DNA of 64,000 nucleotides. It comes from Nitzschia sp. pyKryTriq1 (Eukaryota; Bacillariophyta; Bacillariophyceae; Bacillariales; Bacillariaceae). The notes under the pieces are model-generated. The model had not been told where the DNA came from. It saw only the letters and a program-made list of their open reading frames with translations, and searched no databases. Where the stretch lies: NCBI GenBank assembly GCA_956465555.1, contig OY101130.1:434001-498000 (forward strand). Reading direction: 5' to 3'. Both the position numbers and the translations under genes were made by a program. Positions 20,740-30,171 of this stretch are shown here, piece by piece (position 1 is the stretch's first letter; each line of letters begins with the position of its first letter).

Positions 20740-22167
20740 CTAGAAGCTTATTGGTCCGATACCTGTAGTCAGAAAGTAAGGATGGAATAGAATCTGGGTA
20801 ATCCTCAATCGTTTCCTGGGGTCGGTTTGTAGACACTTGGAAATCAAATCTCTCAGTTTGTCGTCCTCCACGGCACTCACATCTACTTCGAATTGGGGTT
20901 CTTTCAGAATTCGAGTAATGGCATTGTCATTCTTGCCCGCCCAGTACGATTTACCAACCGCCAATTCGTAAAGGAGCATCCCGTAGCTCCAACTGTCGTA
21001 TTCATAATTGACGATAAAATCTGGTCCAAGTCCCTTGGATACTGCTTGTGCGAATTCTGGTGGGCACGCTTCGGGGCTGTAATCGAAAGGGGGTCCCCCA
21101 GCGGACACTGCTGACTCTAGATCAATCGCTTTGATTCCTTCAATACTTCCCTCTCCCAACGAATCGGAAACGACCACAAAATTCTCCGCTTTGATGTCCG
21201 TCCAGACCATCCCATACGATTGCATGGCCTGAATACACTGAGCCAACGCCACGGCGGCTTGCCGCATGGCCTTGCCTTCGAGGCCTTGGTTTTGACGAGC
21301 ATCACAGAGCGCTCGAAGGGTCCGTTCTCCCGATTCCAACACCAACGCCCCACAGTTCTTGGCAAATCCTCGATTCCCTTGAGCGTCTTGAAGATAATCC
21401 AATTTTCGAACAAAGTTGTCCCGATAAAAGAGTCCCCCGGCGACCTTGTTGTACGTATCGTTTTCTCTCTCCAGACTTTCTGTCTTGTCCGAGATTTTGA
21501 CAGTCACGCGAGGACCAGTCGGCAACCCGTTTCGGTCAGCTCTGTAAGCATAATAAATTTCCGAGCGCATGGATGTACTCTTTAATTTCTGACCACTCAA
21601 CAGATATTTCCCATCGCCAATTGTTTTTCCATTAAGGTTGTATTTCTGTTTGTCGGCTGCCGATAGTGTCGGTGGTGCTTGTTGTTGTTGTTGTTGTGCT
21701 GCTTGGGCCATGGGTAACGGTGCTTTGATTCCATTATTGTTGTTGACGACTGCTGCTGCAGCTGGGTTCGCAGCTCTTCCAAGTCGGTACTTACTTCCCG
21801 AACGCGTTTCCACCAACTGATTGTCTCGAAGTGAGTTCAAGTAGTCATCCGCGAGAGGGCTTGTCGTAATCACATCCCCATTTGGAATGGTAGGATGATT
21901 TCGAACGACTCCAGTCACTGCCCCGTTTCGCTTCACTTCCCATTCATTGATCAACGGAACTGGGGCTGCTGCCAAAGGGGATACCAGCGATGGATGTCGA
22001 CGACCACCGAATTTTGACAGCGAAGAGAATTGCGCGGACGGCGTAGTCGGATGTACCACAAATGCCGATATCCTCTGGACGCCGCCGTCCAACAAGCAAA
22101 GGGTGAAACAGAAAAGGCCCAAAAGTGCTTGGCTGCTGTTACTGCTGCGTATCCCCATTTTCATCAT
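20740..22167 (-). CDS. Plastid-type divergent protein kinase
   Basis: Predicted 475-residue protein. A signal peptide with ISAFVVHP (about 36) matches the ASAFAP-type cleavage motif of diatom plastid proteins. A linker with poly-Gln (about 165-172) precedes a kinase fold. The ATP-binding Lys is in RVTVKISDK (about 219). The catalytic loop is WTDIKAENF (about 320), with the Asp, Lys and Asn kept but W-T replacing H-R. The metal-binding loop is DLES (about 347) instead of D-F-G. P-E-A-C-P-P-E stands where A-P-E is usual. YDSWSYGMLLYEL and DPRKRLRITQILFHPYF complete the C-lobe. Key phosphotransfer residues remain, so activity is plausible but regulation must differ. The frame opens at TTG, so the ATG at 22167 is used. 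An ACGTCA element lies about 175 bp upstream (22337-22342). Confidence 0.82.
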   Translation of the reverse strand: MMKMGIRSSNSSQALLGLFCFTLCLLDGGVQRISAFVVHPTTPSAQFSSLSKFGGRRHPSLVSPLAAAPVPLINEWEVKRNGAVTGVVRNHPTIPNGDVITTSPLADDYLNSLRDNQLVETRSGSKYRLGRAANPAAAAVVNNNNGIKAPLPMAQAAQQQQQQAPPTLSAADKQKYNLNGKTIGDGKYLLSGQKLKSTSMRSEIYYAYRADRNGLPTGPRVTVKISDKTESLERENDTYNKVAGGLFYRDNFVRKLDYLQDAQGNRGFAKNCGALVLESGERTLRALCDARQNQGLEGKAMRQAAVALAQCIQAMQSYGMVWTDIKAENFVVVSDSLGEGSIEGIKAIDLESAVSAGGPPFDYSPEACPPEFAQAVSKGLGPDFIVNYEYDSWSYGMLLYELAVGKSYWAGKNDNAITRILKEPQFEVDVSAVEDDKLRDLISKCLQTDPRKRLRITQILFHPYFLTTGIGPISF

Positions 22168-22841
22168 CAAGCAGTTGCGTCCTATAGGTGAAACTTCAAT
22201 AGTGACTGTATGTGTAATGTATCTCTAGATAGGGAGGAGCGATGTGTACTACAGTATTTTAATGCTGGGACCCGCGGATGATGAGTGAGTGATTGAATTG
22301 AATCGAATCGTCGGCTCTTCCCTCTCTTCTTGTCACGTCATGGTCGTCCAATAACTTCAAACTTATTCATCATCATAGAGACGCGATGAACGGATGAGAG
22401 ATGAGAGATATCTTTCGGCCATTTTCCGTTCAAGCGAAGCAAAAGCCGTCGTCACGCACAGTAGTCCATAGTGGGACGAGCGCGCGTGCGTACACGTACG
22501 GCTCTGACTCAATCACGCATCACGCGTGTATTTTAGGTCGTGCTCGTGATGTCACTCTCGAATCACGAATTCATCATCTTGAAAAAATTGAGTGTCACTA
22601 GACTATAGACTATATCTCACTCGATGAGGATGAGAGAGCGACGAGCGAGCGACTCCTCGATCCTCGACTCCTCATAGACTGTTGTTCGTCCTGCCCTGTA
22701 GGAGACTGTCGGTACGTACACTATAGTACTCAAAAAGGAAGATACTGTAGCCATATAAGAGATCTGAATTAGATTGACCTCTAGCTCAGCTAGCTAGACA
22801 TTCTACAAGGTCCATTCTTCCTACTCTAGAGTAGTACAGTA
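22168..22841. other. Intergenic, 674 bp, upstream of the kinase gene
   Basis: No gene recognised. Contains short alternating purine-pyrimidine stretches (GCGCGCGTGCGTACACGTAC at 22479-22498) and CTAGACTATAG/CTCGAC self-complementary runs at 22600-22800. Confidence 0.4.
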
Positions 22842-23603
22842 CTATCGTCTTGTTCCATACAGCTTGATGTCGAACACAAGATCTGGTTGGTAGGGGATAC
22901 GAGGATTGCAATAGAATTGCGCCCATCGTAGATAGGATCCATCCTCGATGGGTGGAATCGGTCCTATGGCGTTGCTATTCTCGAAGCATTTTGAGTTTGG
23001 AGCTGCCAATGCTTGATACCCCAAGGAAGATGGAATAATTACGCGACGAATGCCTCCTGGCAACATGGGCGGAATACCCTCTGCTTCATCCCCTAAAATC
23101 GCCTTTTCGATACCGGCAATGGTGGAGCCATCTCCTAGAATCCAGCGATACGGGGCGCCTTTATCTTTGGTGGTGTAGATCTGTGGAAATCTCCCAGCCG
23201 TAGAGGCCATGGAATAATCAATGGATACGGGATTTCCGATCTTGGCGGCTGGTCCGGATCCTGTTTTGGCGTCCGCCCATTTTAACCCAGACGATGGGGC
23301 TGTGGTCAGAGATAAACCATTGGGTTTGGCGGCATGGGATATAGATGGAAGAGAAAGGGCCGCCATCGTCAGCACGGGGCCGAATAAGAGAGCGGAACGA
23401 CGAGTAGTGACACTATTATTATCATTCTTGTCATGATCTTGCGGCAGAGGAGGAGGCGTCGGTGTGGTCGGCCTTGACTGCTGAAGTGCGTTTGTGCACC
23501 CTCCTACAGCCACCAGGAAAATGATGATGAATCTTGGTCGGAACATTGGAAAGACGAGTGTTGTCAAAGGTGGATCGTCATCGATTGAGAGATTATGAGA
23601 CAT
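22842..23603 (-). CDS. Thylakoid-lumen FKBP-type peptidyl-prolyl isomerase
   Basis: Predicted 253 residues. Order: a first hydrophobic signal (PRFIIIFLVAVGGCTNA, then LQ); a Pro/Ser/Thr/Asp linker; a second targeting signal with twin arginine TRRSALLFGPVLTMAALS ending in SHAA, as in Tat-exported lumenal proteins; then an FKBP-like domain (about 105-253). That domain shows DAKTGSGPAAKIGNPVSIDY, LGDGSTIAGIEKAILG and LPGGIRRVIIPSSLGYQ, and it ends with VFDIKLYGTRR. This order matches lumenal FKBPs of plants and algae, although several active-site aromatic residues are not obvious, so isomerase activity is uncertain. The frame opens at TTG and the next codon is ATG. A second start (MFRPRF) lies just before the signal. 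It faces the DUF1826 gene across a short divergent promoter. Confidence 0.85.
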   Translation of the reverse strand: MSHNLSIDDDPPLTTLVFPMFRPRFIIIFLVAVGGCTNALQQSRPTTPTPPPLPQDHDKNDNNSVTTRRSALLFGPVLTMAALSLPSISHAAKPNGLSLTTAPSSGLKWADAKTGSGPAAKIGNPVSIDYSMASTAGRFPQIYTTKDKGAPYRWILGDGSTIAGIEKAILGDEAEGIPPMLPGGIRRVIIPSSLGYQALAAPNSKCFENSNAIGPIPPIEDGSYLRWAQFYCNPRIPYQPDLVFDIKLYGTRR

Positions 23604-24007
23604 CAATCAAGAGATGCAAGGCGAAAGAATACATACTCTAGACAGCTACTGTGCCGGAATCATCGGAGACGACGATGCGAGAAATAATCGGACTTGCGAC
23701 ATGCCCGAGAACCGAGAAAATGGCCTACGTGCGTATGCTGCTGGGGGGGCCTATTTTTGGCGAAACAATCACAGTGACGCCTCTGTTGGGAAAGAATGAC
23801 GTCATCGATCACCCCTTTGGATGGATGGCGCACTTGGCGGCTATAATGAACAACGTGACATATTACTATTTCGATGGACGATGATCCATGCGATGCCGCA
23901 TCATGCGACGACGAGGTTGCTACCACAATAAGAAACAACCGTGTTCCATATGAGCTGTCCGTGTTCCAGCGATTGACGAGCTCTGATCTCATGAACCCAA
24001 GGACAGG
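23604..24007. promoter_or_regulatory. Divergent promoter with a TGACGTCA element
   Basis: 404 bp between the lumenal FKBP gene (minus) and the DUF1826 gene (plus), both apparently plastid-directed. It contains the perfect palindrome TGACGTCA at 23797-23804 and TGACGC at 23775-23780. These match the CO2/cAMP-responsive elements described for diatom carbonic-anhydrase promoters, which are bound by bZIP factors. Position, about 200 bp from each start, is suitable. Function is inferred. Confidence 0.4.
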
Positions 24008-24994
24008 ATGAAAATGACAAGGACAACGTCGAGAATGCAGCATTATTGGCTAATAGTACTGGCTCTATCGACCATCGCACTCGTCCCAGCAGCACACTCG
24101 TTTGTTCTCCAGCAGCAGCAGCAGCAGCAGCAGCAAAACCCACCGCACAAGACACCAACACAAGGGATTTTGGATGGGGATTGGACTGGGGCAAAATTGG
24201 CACTTCGGGAGAGGGACTGCTGTGTTGTATCTGTTCCTGGACTAGAGGCTCATGTCCAAGTATTGCAACAAGTACTGGCCGACAACGGGCCGGCCGAAAT
24301 CGATCTCCGAGCCCGAATACGTGTTCGATCATCGGCATACGACGACTGTCTCGAAGTGCGAAATTCCGTTGTTCCTCTTATAAAAGGAGGGCAAAATCAT
24401 GACAATAAGAATTCTTCCGATGATGATTCGTTCGCGGAAAAGGACCCATGCAGTGCGGCACTAGAGGAGCTTGCACGCGGCATGGCGTCGCTAGCCGATG
24501 GACCGCTGGAGGGTGTCGTGGAGGATGTCTTTGTTCGGATTGTTTGTGCGTCGGATTATAAGGCAAGGGATCCGCCATATCATACAGACAAAGCTCCATT
24601 AAGAGGGTATGTGACGCTTCGAGGAGTCGGGACTGAGTTTATGATGAGACCATGCAGTCCGATGGAATACATGACACTACGCACACTTGGGACGGGGGAG
24701 CCGACGAAAAGTCTACGACGAGCCGACGAGCTGGAATTTATTCTGATGAAGGGGGACTATCACGATGCCCCTAGTACCCCAACGCCTTTAACTATTGGTT
24801 CGTCTATGATATCCAAAGTATGGAAACGAGCGACCGCTTGCGTTCACCGTTCTCCTCCTGGAGGCGGGGGTCGACGTGTTATCGTTTCGTTCGATCTTGC
24901 TGATGGTGATGATGATCGCGAATGGTACCAGGCGGGTAAGAAGCGAGAATGGCGCAGTGGTATGACGCAGCGGAAATCGCATCTAGTAGCCTAG
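24008..24994 (+). CDS. DUF1826 family protein with plastid-type presequence
   Basis: Predicted 328-residue single-exon protein. Signal peptide LIVLALSTIALVPAAHSF with Phe at the likely cleavage point, then poly-Gln (about 37-45, a CAG run at 24111-24134), fits a diatom plastid presequence. The body has the DUF1826 landmarks DPPYHTDKAPLRGYVTLRG and GTEFM (about 198-222), then ELEFILMKGD and RRVIVSFDLAD near the end. In bacterial relatives the H-x-D and a later conserved His suggest a metal site; the function of the family is not established. An Asp/Ser-rich insertion lies at about 133-150. Shares its promoter region with the lumenal FKBP gene. Confidence 0.75.
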   Translation: MKMTRTTSRMQHYWLIVLALSTIALVPAAHSFVLQQQQQQQQQNPPHKTPTQGILDGDWTGAKLALRERDCCVVSVPGLEAHVQVLQQVLADNGPAEIDLRARIRVRSSAYDDCLEVRNSVVPLIKGGQNHDNKNSSDDDSFAEKDPCSAALEELARGMASLADGPLEGVVEDVFVRIVCASDYKARDPPYHTDKAPLRGYVTLRGVGTEFMMRPCSPMEYMTLRTLGTGEPTKSLRRADELEFILMKGDYHDAPSTPTPLTIGSSMISKVWKRATACVHRSPPGGGGRRVIVSFDLADGDDDREWYQAGKKREWRSGMTQRKSHLVA

Positions 24995-25280
24995 CATTAT
25001 AAAGTATTTTAAATTACGAAGAGCTGGTTCTCGAGGCTACTGGCTCTTGGTTCTCTCGTACCCCGAAGTAGAAATGCATCCACAATTCATCCGTCGGTCT
25101 GCTAAAAGGTTTGGCATAGAAGTCCAATATCTGTAGTAGTACCAGCTTCTCTCTTCTTGATGTTGGGTAATCCTTCCACACATCTATTCACAGGTGCATG
25201 AAGAATGAAGACTCTCTTTCTATGTTCCTTTGATCTTCTTCACCCAAGAACAAGAAAACAATGATATTCCGCGTTCGTCG
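24995..25280. other. Intergenic between convergent genes
   Basis: 286 bp of 3' flank for the DUF1826 and sirtuin genes. Nothing recognised. Confidence 0.35.
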
Positions 25281-26273
25281 TCATCGTTTCTTCGAAAGAG
25301 TCGTCCGATCCAAAAGCTCTTGACTTTTTACCGGCAACTGATCTTTCTTTGCCTTCAAATCCTCCAGCCACCCCAGTTCCTGAATCAGCTCTAAAAAGAT
25401 TCGATCGCAATCGCCTTGGGCAAAAAAGTCTCGTCCTGCTCCGTCCTTTCCGCTGTAATCAATTCCGAGCTCTTGACCGACTGGATCTGCATTGGCTACC
25501 ACCCGAATCGTCGTATCTGGAACCAATGAAACGAGACTGTTGGCAGGACTCACAACTAAGGACGTTCCGGCCACAATCAAAAGATCCAACGTCGGCAAAT
25601 CCTCACGTGTCCGTTGAAAGAACTCATCGGGGAGAGACCGGCCGAATAAGACCGTCTTGGGTTTGACCAAAGCTTGACCACATTGGGAACAAAGGATCGG
25701 CGTCGATTTTGAGGGACCTTGGTCCGGATGGTAGATATCTTTAATTTTTGATTGTACCTGTTCACAGAAGTCATTCAAATCCATGTCTGTACCACATCCT
25801 TCACAACTGACTTGAGCAATGCTTCCATGGACATTGACAAACTTATCGACCGGAATATCGCTGCACTGTCGATCGAGTCCGTCGATATTCTGCGTGTAAA
25901 TGCGAGTCAACTTGTTCGTTTTCGTGTGCAAGAGTTCGGCAAATCGATGTGCGATGGTTGCTTTCCATTGCTGTTTTTGAGTGCCCAAAATAAAGGGTCG
26001 TCGAACTTCCAGGTACGGAAAGGCGTTATTTTGAAAGACATCCCATGATACCACGTAGGTCGGATCCATTTCCATCCAGCGGCGTTGCTCGGGAGTTGCC
26101 GTCAATAAATCTGGACGCAAGGTGGCGTACATGCCCCCTGGACTACGAAAGTCGGGAATGCCACTGGCGACAGAGACCCCCGCTCCGGTCAACATGGCAA
26201 TCGATCGGCATTCCGGATTCAAAATGAGCTTGGCCAGACCGGCCATATCCACTGGAGCCGCGAGAACCTTCAT
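25281..26273 (-). CDS. Sirtuin, NAD-dependent protein deacylase
   Basis: Predicted 330-residue Sir2-family enzyme. The NAD-binding opening is MLTGAGVSVASGIPDFRSPGG, split here as GAGVS-VASGIPDFRSPGG (about 28-46). YTQNIDGLDRQC follows. The catalytic His is in NVHGS (about 146). A four-Cys zinc site is formed by CEGC and CSQC (about 158-196). LFGRSLPDEFF, VAGTSLVVSPAN and VVANADPVGQ complete the Rossmann part. Length and motifs match class I sirtuins (SIRT1-3 / Hst2 style). No clear organellar presequence when the first ATG is used; the longer frame starts at TTG and would add 18 residues. Confidence 0.92.
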   Translation of the reverse strand: MKVLAAPVDMAGLAKLILNPECRSIAMLTGAGVSVASGIPDFRSPGGMYATLRPDLLTATPEQRRWMEMDPTYVVSWDVFQNNAFPYLEVRRPFILGTQKQQWKATIAHRFAELLHTKTNKLTRIYTQNIDGLDRQCSDIPVDKFVNVHGSIAQVSCEGCGTDMDLNDFCEQVQSKIKDIYHPDQGPSKSTPILCSQCGQALVKPKTVLFGRSLPDEFFQRTREDLPTLDLLIVAGTSLVVSPANSLVSLVPDTTIRVVANADPVGQELGIDYSGKDGAGRDFFAQGDCDRIFLELIQELGWLEDLKAKKDQLPVKSQELLDRTTLSKKR

Positions 26274-26860
26274 GATGAAGATTGATGATTCATTCGTTTT
26301 CGCAACAGGTGGGGACGGCCGTGTCAATAATGGCAGAGGGGTAAAAGGAATGAATGTCTTGTCCTTTGACGATTGACGATTGCTGACGATGAGGCGATAC
26401 GAGTAGCGAGAGACGAGACGAGAATATGTGTCATCAGTGGGATATGCGGTCGATGAATAAATAAAGGGAAAAGATCCATTTTGAGACGACCACCGCGTAC
26501 GTTTTCTTATTTATTGTCGCGCGTCGATATTATGTCGACTTGTTCGACCGTTGGAGTGCGCAGTGCGCACCTCGCACCTCAGCACACAGCCGTCTTTGCG
26601 TCACGCGTCACACGCTCTTCTTGTACGCAGAAATAACAATGTTATACAATCCTCAGCGATGAAGATGAGGAATGGGCAGGCGTGCGTGCACCTTTCTCAC
26701 TCAACGCCTGCCGAACTGCGCTCCGACACCTTTTTTCCCGTCGGATGCAAGAATGAATAGAAGAAGATGACGACTCAAGAACGAAGACAACTTCGGTCAC
26801 AACAACAAAAACAAAACCAGAACATTTCAGTAACCCAAAAGAACAAGCACAACGTCCATC
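26274..26860. promoter_or_regulatory. Divergent intergenic region, 587 bp
   Basis: Promoters for the sirtuin (minus) and the small membrane protein (plus). Contains the inverted repeat GTGCGCAGTGCGCAC (26555-26569) and two GCGTCA motifs (26597-26608), reverse complements of the TGACGC-type element. Confidence 0.4.
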
Positions 26861-27511
26861 ATGAAGACAGCGGCCTCTAATTTCTTGCTTGCAACATCAA
26901 CCTTATTTTTCAACAGCCCACTGCTGGTCGCGGCTTCCGGCTCGTGTCCGAAGGTTGTGACAAGTCATGACGACTGCAGTGCGGCAATCTTTAGTGGAAG
27001 CGGATCGATTGTGACAACTTGTACCGAAGATAACAAGTTGACTGTGAGTGGCTCTTTTTCCACCATTAATGTTTTTGATGCGGATGTCACTATTCTTGCG
27101 GTTCCCTGCCTTATGGGCACGATTTGCTTTCGAAAGTACGGGCAAGAGATAGGGTCTCTTTGTGATATCGCCACCAACGACGCGGGAGCCGAATGTGGAA
27201 CTGCCGGATCCTACACGCTGAATGAAGTTAGTGCCTATGATCTTCCTGATGGCTCCATGAGTTCCGTGTATGGATCAGTGACAATCAAGTTGTTGGCGAA
27301 TGACGACGAAGAATGTGAAGGGGGGAAATTCATGCAAAGGTTCCAGAGCTCGTCCAACTTGGGCATGTCCGTTGTTCCCGTGGTGGGTGTGATGGGCCTG
27401 GTTTCCTATATGCGTCGGAGTCGAAGCCGCCGTCCCATCTTGAATTTGGAAGGCGGCGATGAGCAGTTTGTGGAAATGAACGACCTGCAATCAAGTGGAA
27501 CGATGGTGTAA
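26861..27511 (+). CDS. Small secreted/type I membrane protein, function unknown
   Basis: Predicted 216 residues. Signal peptide of about 25 residues (ATSTLFFNSPLLVAASG), an extracellular part with about ten Cys in a beta-rich looking domain (about 28-150), a weakly hydrophobic membrane segment (MSVVPVVGVMGLVSYM, about 173-188), a basic stop-transfer RRSRSRR, and a short acidic cytosolic tail. Single exon. I do not recognise a family; the pattern suits a diatom cell-surface protein. It lies 345 bp upstream of the arylsulfatase K-like gene on the same strand. Confidence 0.75.
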   Translation: MKTAASNFLLATSTLFFNSPLLVAASGSCPKVVTSHDDCSAAIFSGSGSIVTTCTEDNKLTVSGSFSTINVFDADVTILAVPCLMGTICFRKYGQEIGSLCDIATNDAGAECGTAGSYTLNEVSAYDLPDGSMSSVYGSVTIKLLANDDEECEGGKFMQRFQSSSNLGMSVVPVVGVMGLVSYMRRSRSRRPILNLEGGDEQFVEMNDLQSSGTMV

Positions 27512-27855
27512 GAAGTCGTAACTGCCTATGGTGTGTCTGGTGTGTACGTGTAATGTATGCCCGCCATCCTTAGTGTACGAAATATATGTCTTCTTTGGAG
27601 TCTATCGTAGTCAATAGAGTACAGAATAAATAACATCGCTGACACTGTGGATCTAGCTAGAGATGATGACGCCTGCATCCTGCATATCATCCGCCTGAAT
27701 GAATAATCATCAATCGACCACATCGACCGGAAAGCCCCCCCCAACGGTCGCACATCACACCCATCGCGCAGCACGCAAGATCCCAAAAAAATGTGCAGCA
27801 CCTCGACCTTAACTCTGTTCTTCATAGACCCTCTACCCTCTACCTTCATGTAAAG
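27512..27855. other. Intergenic, upstream of the arylsulfatase gene
   Basis: 344 bp. No gene or RNA recognised. Probable promoter and 5' untranslated region of the sulfatase gene. Confidence 0.4.
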
Positions 27856-29922
27856 ATGAAGATGCGTTTCCTTTCTGGTTACCTGTTACTGCTGCTCCCA
27901 TTTTGGATAGTTGGGTGTGCCGCGGAAGGCGCTTCCGCGTCCTCGTCATCCCAGCAGCAGCCCAACATTGTCTTTTTGGTCGTCGAGTCGACCGATGGGA
28001 GGACGTGGCAACGAGGATACCAAGACGATGTGATTCCTCTACCGAACCTTCGTAAGCTGGAAGACAAAGGTGCCACTTCCTTTTATCGCCACTATTGTAA
28101 CTCGCCGGTCTGTTGTCCCTCTCGAGCGTCGTTTTGGTCAGGTAAACATCCCCACAAAATCCCGCACAATCAATCACATGCTACTGCCAGTGATGATGAT
28201 GAGGAGGAAAATTATCCAGTCAACGGAGTGTGGAATAATTTTGAAGGATTGCCCGAGAATTACTCGAAAACCATGTTTGATGTCTTGCAAGCCAACGGAT
28301 ATACCACACGGTTGAGTGGCAAGGAAGATTTTGTGACGGGCGGCCATTCGTTGAGCGTTCGAATGAACGCTTGGACGATGTATGCCGACTTTCCTTACAA
28401 TTTGACACGATATGAACCATGGGCGGAAGAGACTGCTGTCTGCCGCGAAAACGGAACCATTACGCCTACCGATCCCATTACCCCTCAAGAATCTTCTTCG
28501 CACAAGGGCGACTGGAAGGACCTGAATGAAACACTCGACTGGATTCGACAGTATCATCATCAACGAAATCATGACGACAGCACGGAGACGACTACTACTA
28601 CTACCACCACCGAAAAGCCATTCTTTGTCTATCAGGGTATGAATATTGTACACCCGCCATATCATACGAGCCAGTATTGGTTGAACAAGATCGACAATTC
28701 CAAGATCCAAGTTCCTGAATGGCCCGAATCTCTTCACGACTTGCACCCCTGCGATGTCCACATGAGCATGATCAAAGGATGTCTACCCATATCCGCGGAA
28801 GACGTGGCGCACACTAAATCAATTGAGCGCCGTCGGGAAATCCGACGTATCTATTATGCCATGATTGCCGAATTCGATGCCATGGTTGGACGATACATGG
28901 ATACGATTGACGAATTGGGTTTGACTGCAAATACAGTGTTTGTCGTGACTTCGGATCATGGAGATATGCAAATGGAACACGCTCAATTTTATAAAATGAG
29001 TCCCTATGATGCCTCCAGCAGTGTCCCTTTGATTATTTATGATCCTCGACGAATTTTTCCCCAAGAAGAAGAGCCTAAGAAGAATCGAGTCATCAATGAC
29101 ATACCCACGCAGCATATTGATCTCTTCCCTACAATGTTGGAGTTGGCAGGGGTATCCCCAGAGAGTGATTCAATTCCAGATGACTTGGATGGATACTCAC
29201 TAGTTCCGTTTTTGGATGATCATCAATCTTTGAAAGACAAGGCACGGATAATAAGCACCAATACTGCTGCTTCTTCAAGTAGTAGGAATCTCCGTGTGGT
29301 GGATGCTGACGGTAAAGACAGCACAAAGAAGATTGAAGGCGAAAGACCACCTTTCGTCGTAGTGCAATATCATGGAGATGATTCTCCAATGAGCTGGTTC
29401 GTCATCGTGCAATCATTTCCCTGTATGGAGAAGATGAATCATCATCATCATCACGAGCGTCAAGATTCGACTGCAGGGTCGTCGTCGTCGTCAGCATCAG
29501 CCTCCTCCGACTGTATGTACAAACTGGTTATTTGGGGGACGGGACAGCAAGTGGATTCGCAACTTTTCGATCTGACCAATGATTCCCACGAAGGCGTCAA
29601 CCTCATTCATGATGCCGACTATGAGTTGATCGTTGGAGCTCTGCATTCGAATCTACAAAGCGTGGTGGAGTATCCAGCAGTCGCACTAGATGTCGCGAAG
29701 TACAATCGAGATAGCTTCCTTAGATGGAAAGATCAAAATCCCTCGAATTGGACAGAGATCTTGAACTCGACAGGTGTTCACTGGCATCAGAGCTGGGAAC
29801 GAAATTCAAAACAGGCGATGGCTGCCATCGACGAGTGGCTGGCGAGTAAGGATCCTGCTCCCATTCAAGGATGCCGTCGGGAAATGGCATGGCCTCCAAA
29901 TGAAAAGGAGAGCGACGAGTGA
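27856..29922 (+). CDS. Sulfatase, arylsulfatase K-like
   Basis: Predicted 688-residue secreted sulfatase. The signal peptide (FLSGYLLLLLPFWIVGCA) is followed by PNIVFLVVESTDGR. The formylglycine site is SPVCCPSRASFWSGKH (Cys at about residue 85). GVWNNFEGLP, then SGKEDFVTGGHS, NIVHPPYHTSQYW and SDHGDMQMEHAQFYKMS (Asp/His at about 370) follow. The E-S-T-D-G-R opening, CCPSRASFWSG and the MEHxQFYKMSxY signature are those of arylsulfatase K, the lysosomal 2-sulfoglucuronidase of animals, rather than the usual D-D opening. About ten N-x-S/T sites are present. Low-complexity Thr and His/Ser insertions lie in loops. The frame opens at GTG (27793), so the ATG at 27856 fits the signal peptide best. 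Substrate in a diatom is probably a sulfated uronic-acid polysaccharide (inference). Confidence 0.9.
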   Translation: MKMRFLSGYLLLLLPFWIVGCAAEGASASSSSQQQPNIVFLVVESTDGRTWQRGYQDDVIPLPNLRKLEDKGATSFYRHYCNSPVCCPSRASFWSGKHPHKIPHNQSHATASDDDEEENYPVNGVWNNFEGLPENYSKTMFDVLQANGYTTRLSGKEDFVTGGHSLSVRMNAWTMYADFPYNLTRYEPWAEETAVCRENGTITPTDPITPQESSSHKGDWKDLNETLDWIRQYHHQRNHDDSTETTTTTTTTEKPFFVYQGMNIVHPPYHTSQYWLNKIDNSKIQVPEWPESLHDLHPCDVHMSMIKGCLPISAEDVAHTKSIERRREIRRIYYAMIAEFDAMVGRYMDTIDELGLTANTVFVVTSDHGDMQMEHAQFYKMSPYDASSSVPLIIYDPRRIFPQEEEPKKNRVINDIPTQHIDLFPTMLELAGVSPESDSIPDDLDGYSLVPFLDDHQSLKDKARIISTNTAASSSSRNLRVVDADGKDSTKKIEGERPPFVVVQYHGDDSPMSWFVIVQSFPCMEKMNHHHHHERQDSTAGSSSSSASASSDCMYKLVIWGTGQQVDSQLFDLTNDSHEGVNLIHDADYELIVGALHSNLQSVVEYPAVALDVAKYNRDSFLRWKDQNPSNWTEILNSTGVHWHQSWERNSKQAMAAIDEWLASKDPAPIQGCRREMAWPPNEKESDE

Positions 29923-30067
29923 GAAAGAGGACGACTGGTACGAGACGATCTCCACTTAAAGAGCTAACAACCTGCTTCTTTCTTGATGCTGCGGAACGTT
30001 TCTCTAATGTAGTACCTCATTTTTTCGTAGCTATCATCTCTTTATGGTATGCTCTACTACTCTACTA

Positions 30068-30144
30068 GTATATCGTAAAGCAGCGAAAAAGTGCACTGTC
30101 TATTTTAGTTGCTACATTGACGGTTGAGAGCAATTAATCTCTCT
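30068..30144 (+). repeat. Recurrent interspersed element, copy 1
   Basis: The run TATCGTAAAGCAGCGAAAAA, followed by GTGCACTGTCTATTTTAGTT and GACGGTTGAGAGCAATTAAT, recurs inverted near 60706-60788 and, more diverged, near 51241-51322. Here it lies about 150 bp beyond the arylsulfatase stop codon. Confidence 0.6.
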
Positions 30145-30171
30145 CCCGCCGGAACGATACCATCCACTCCA

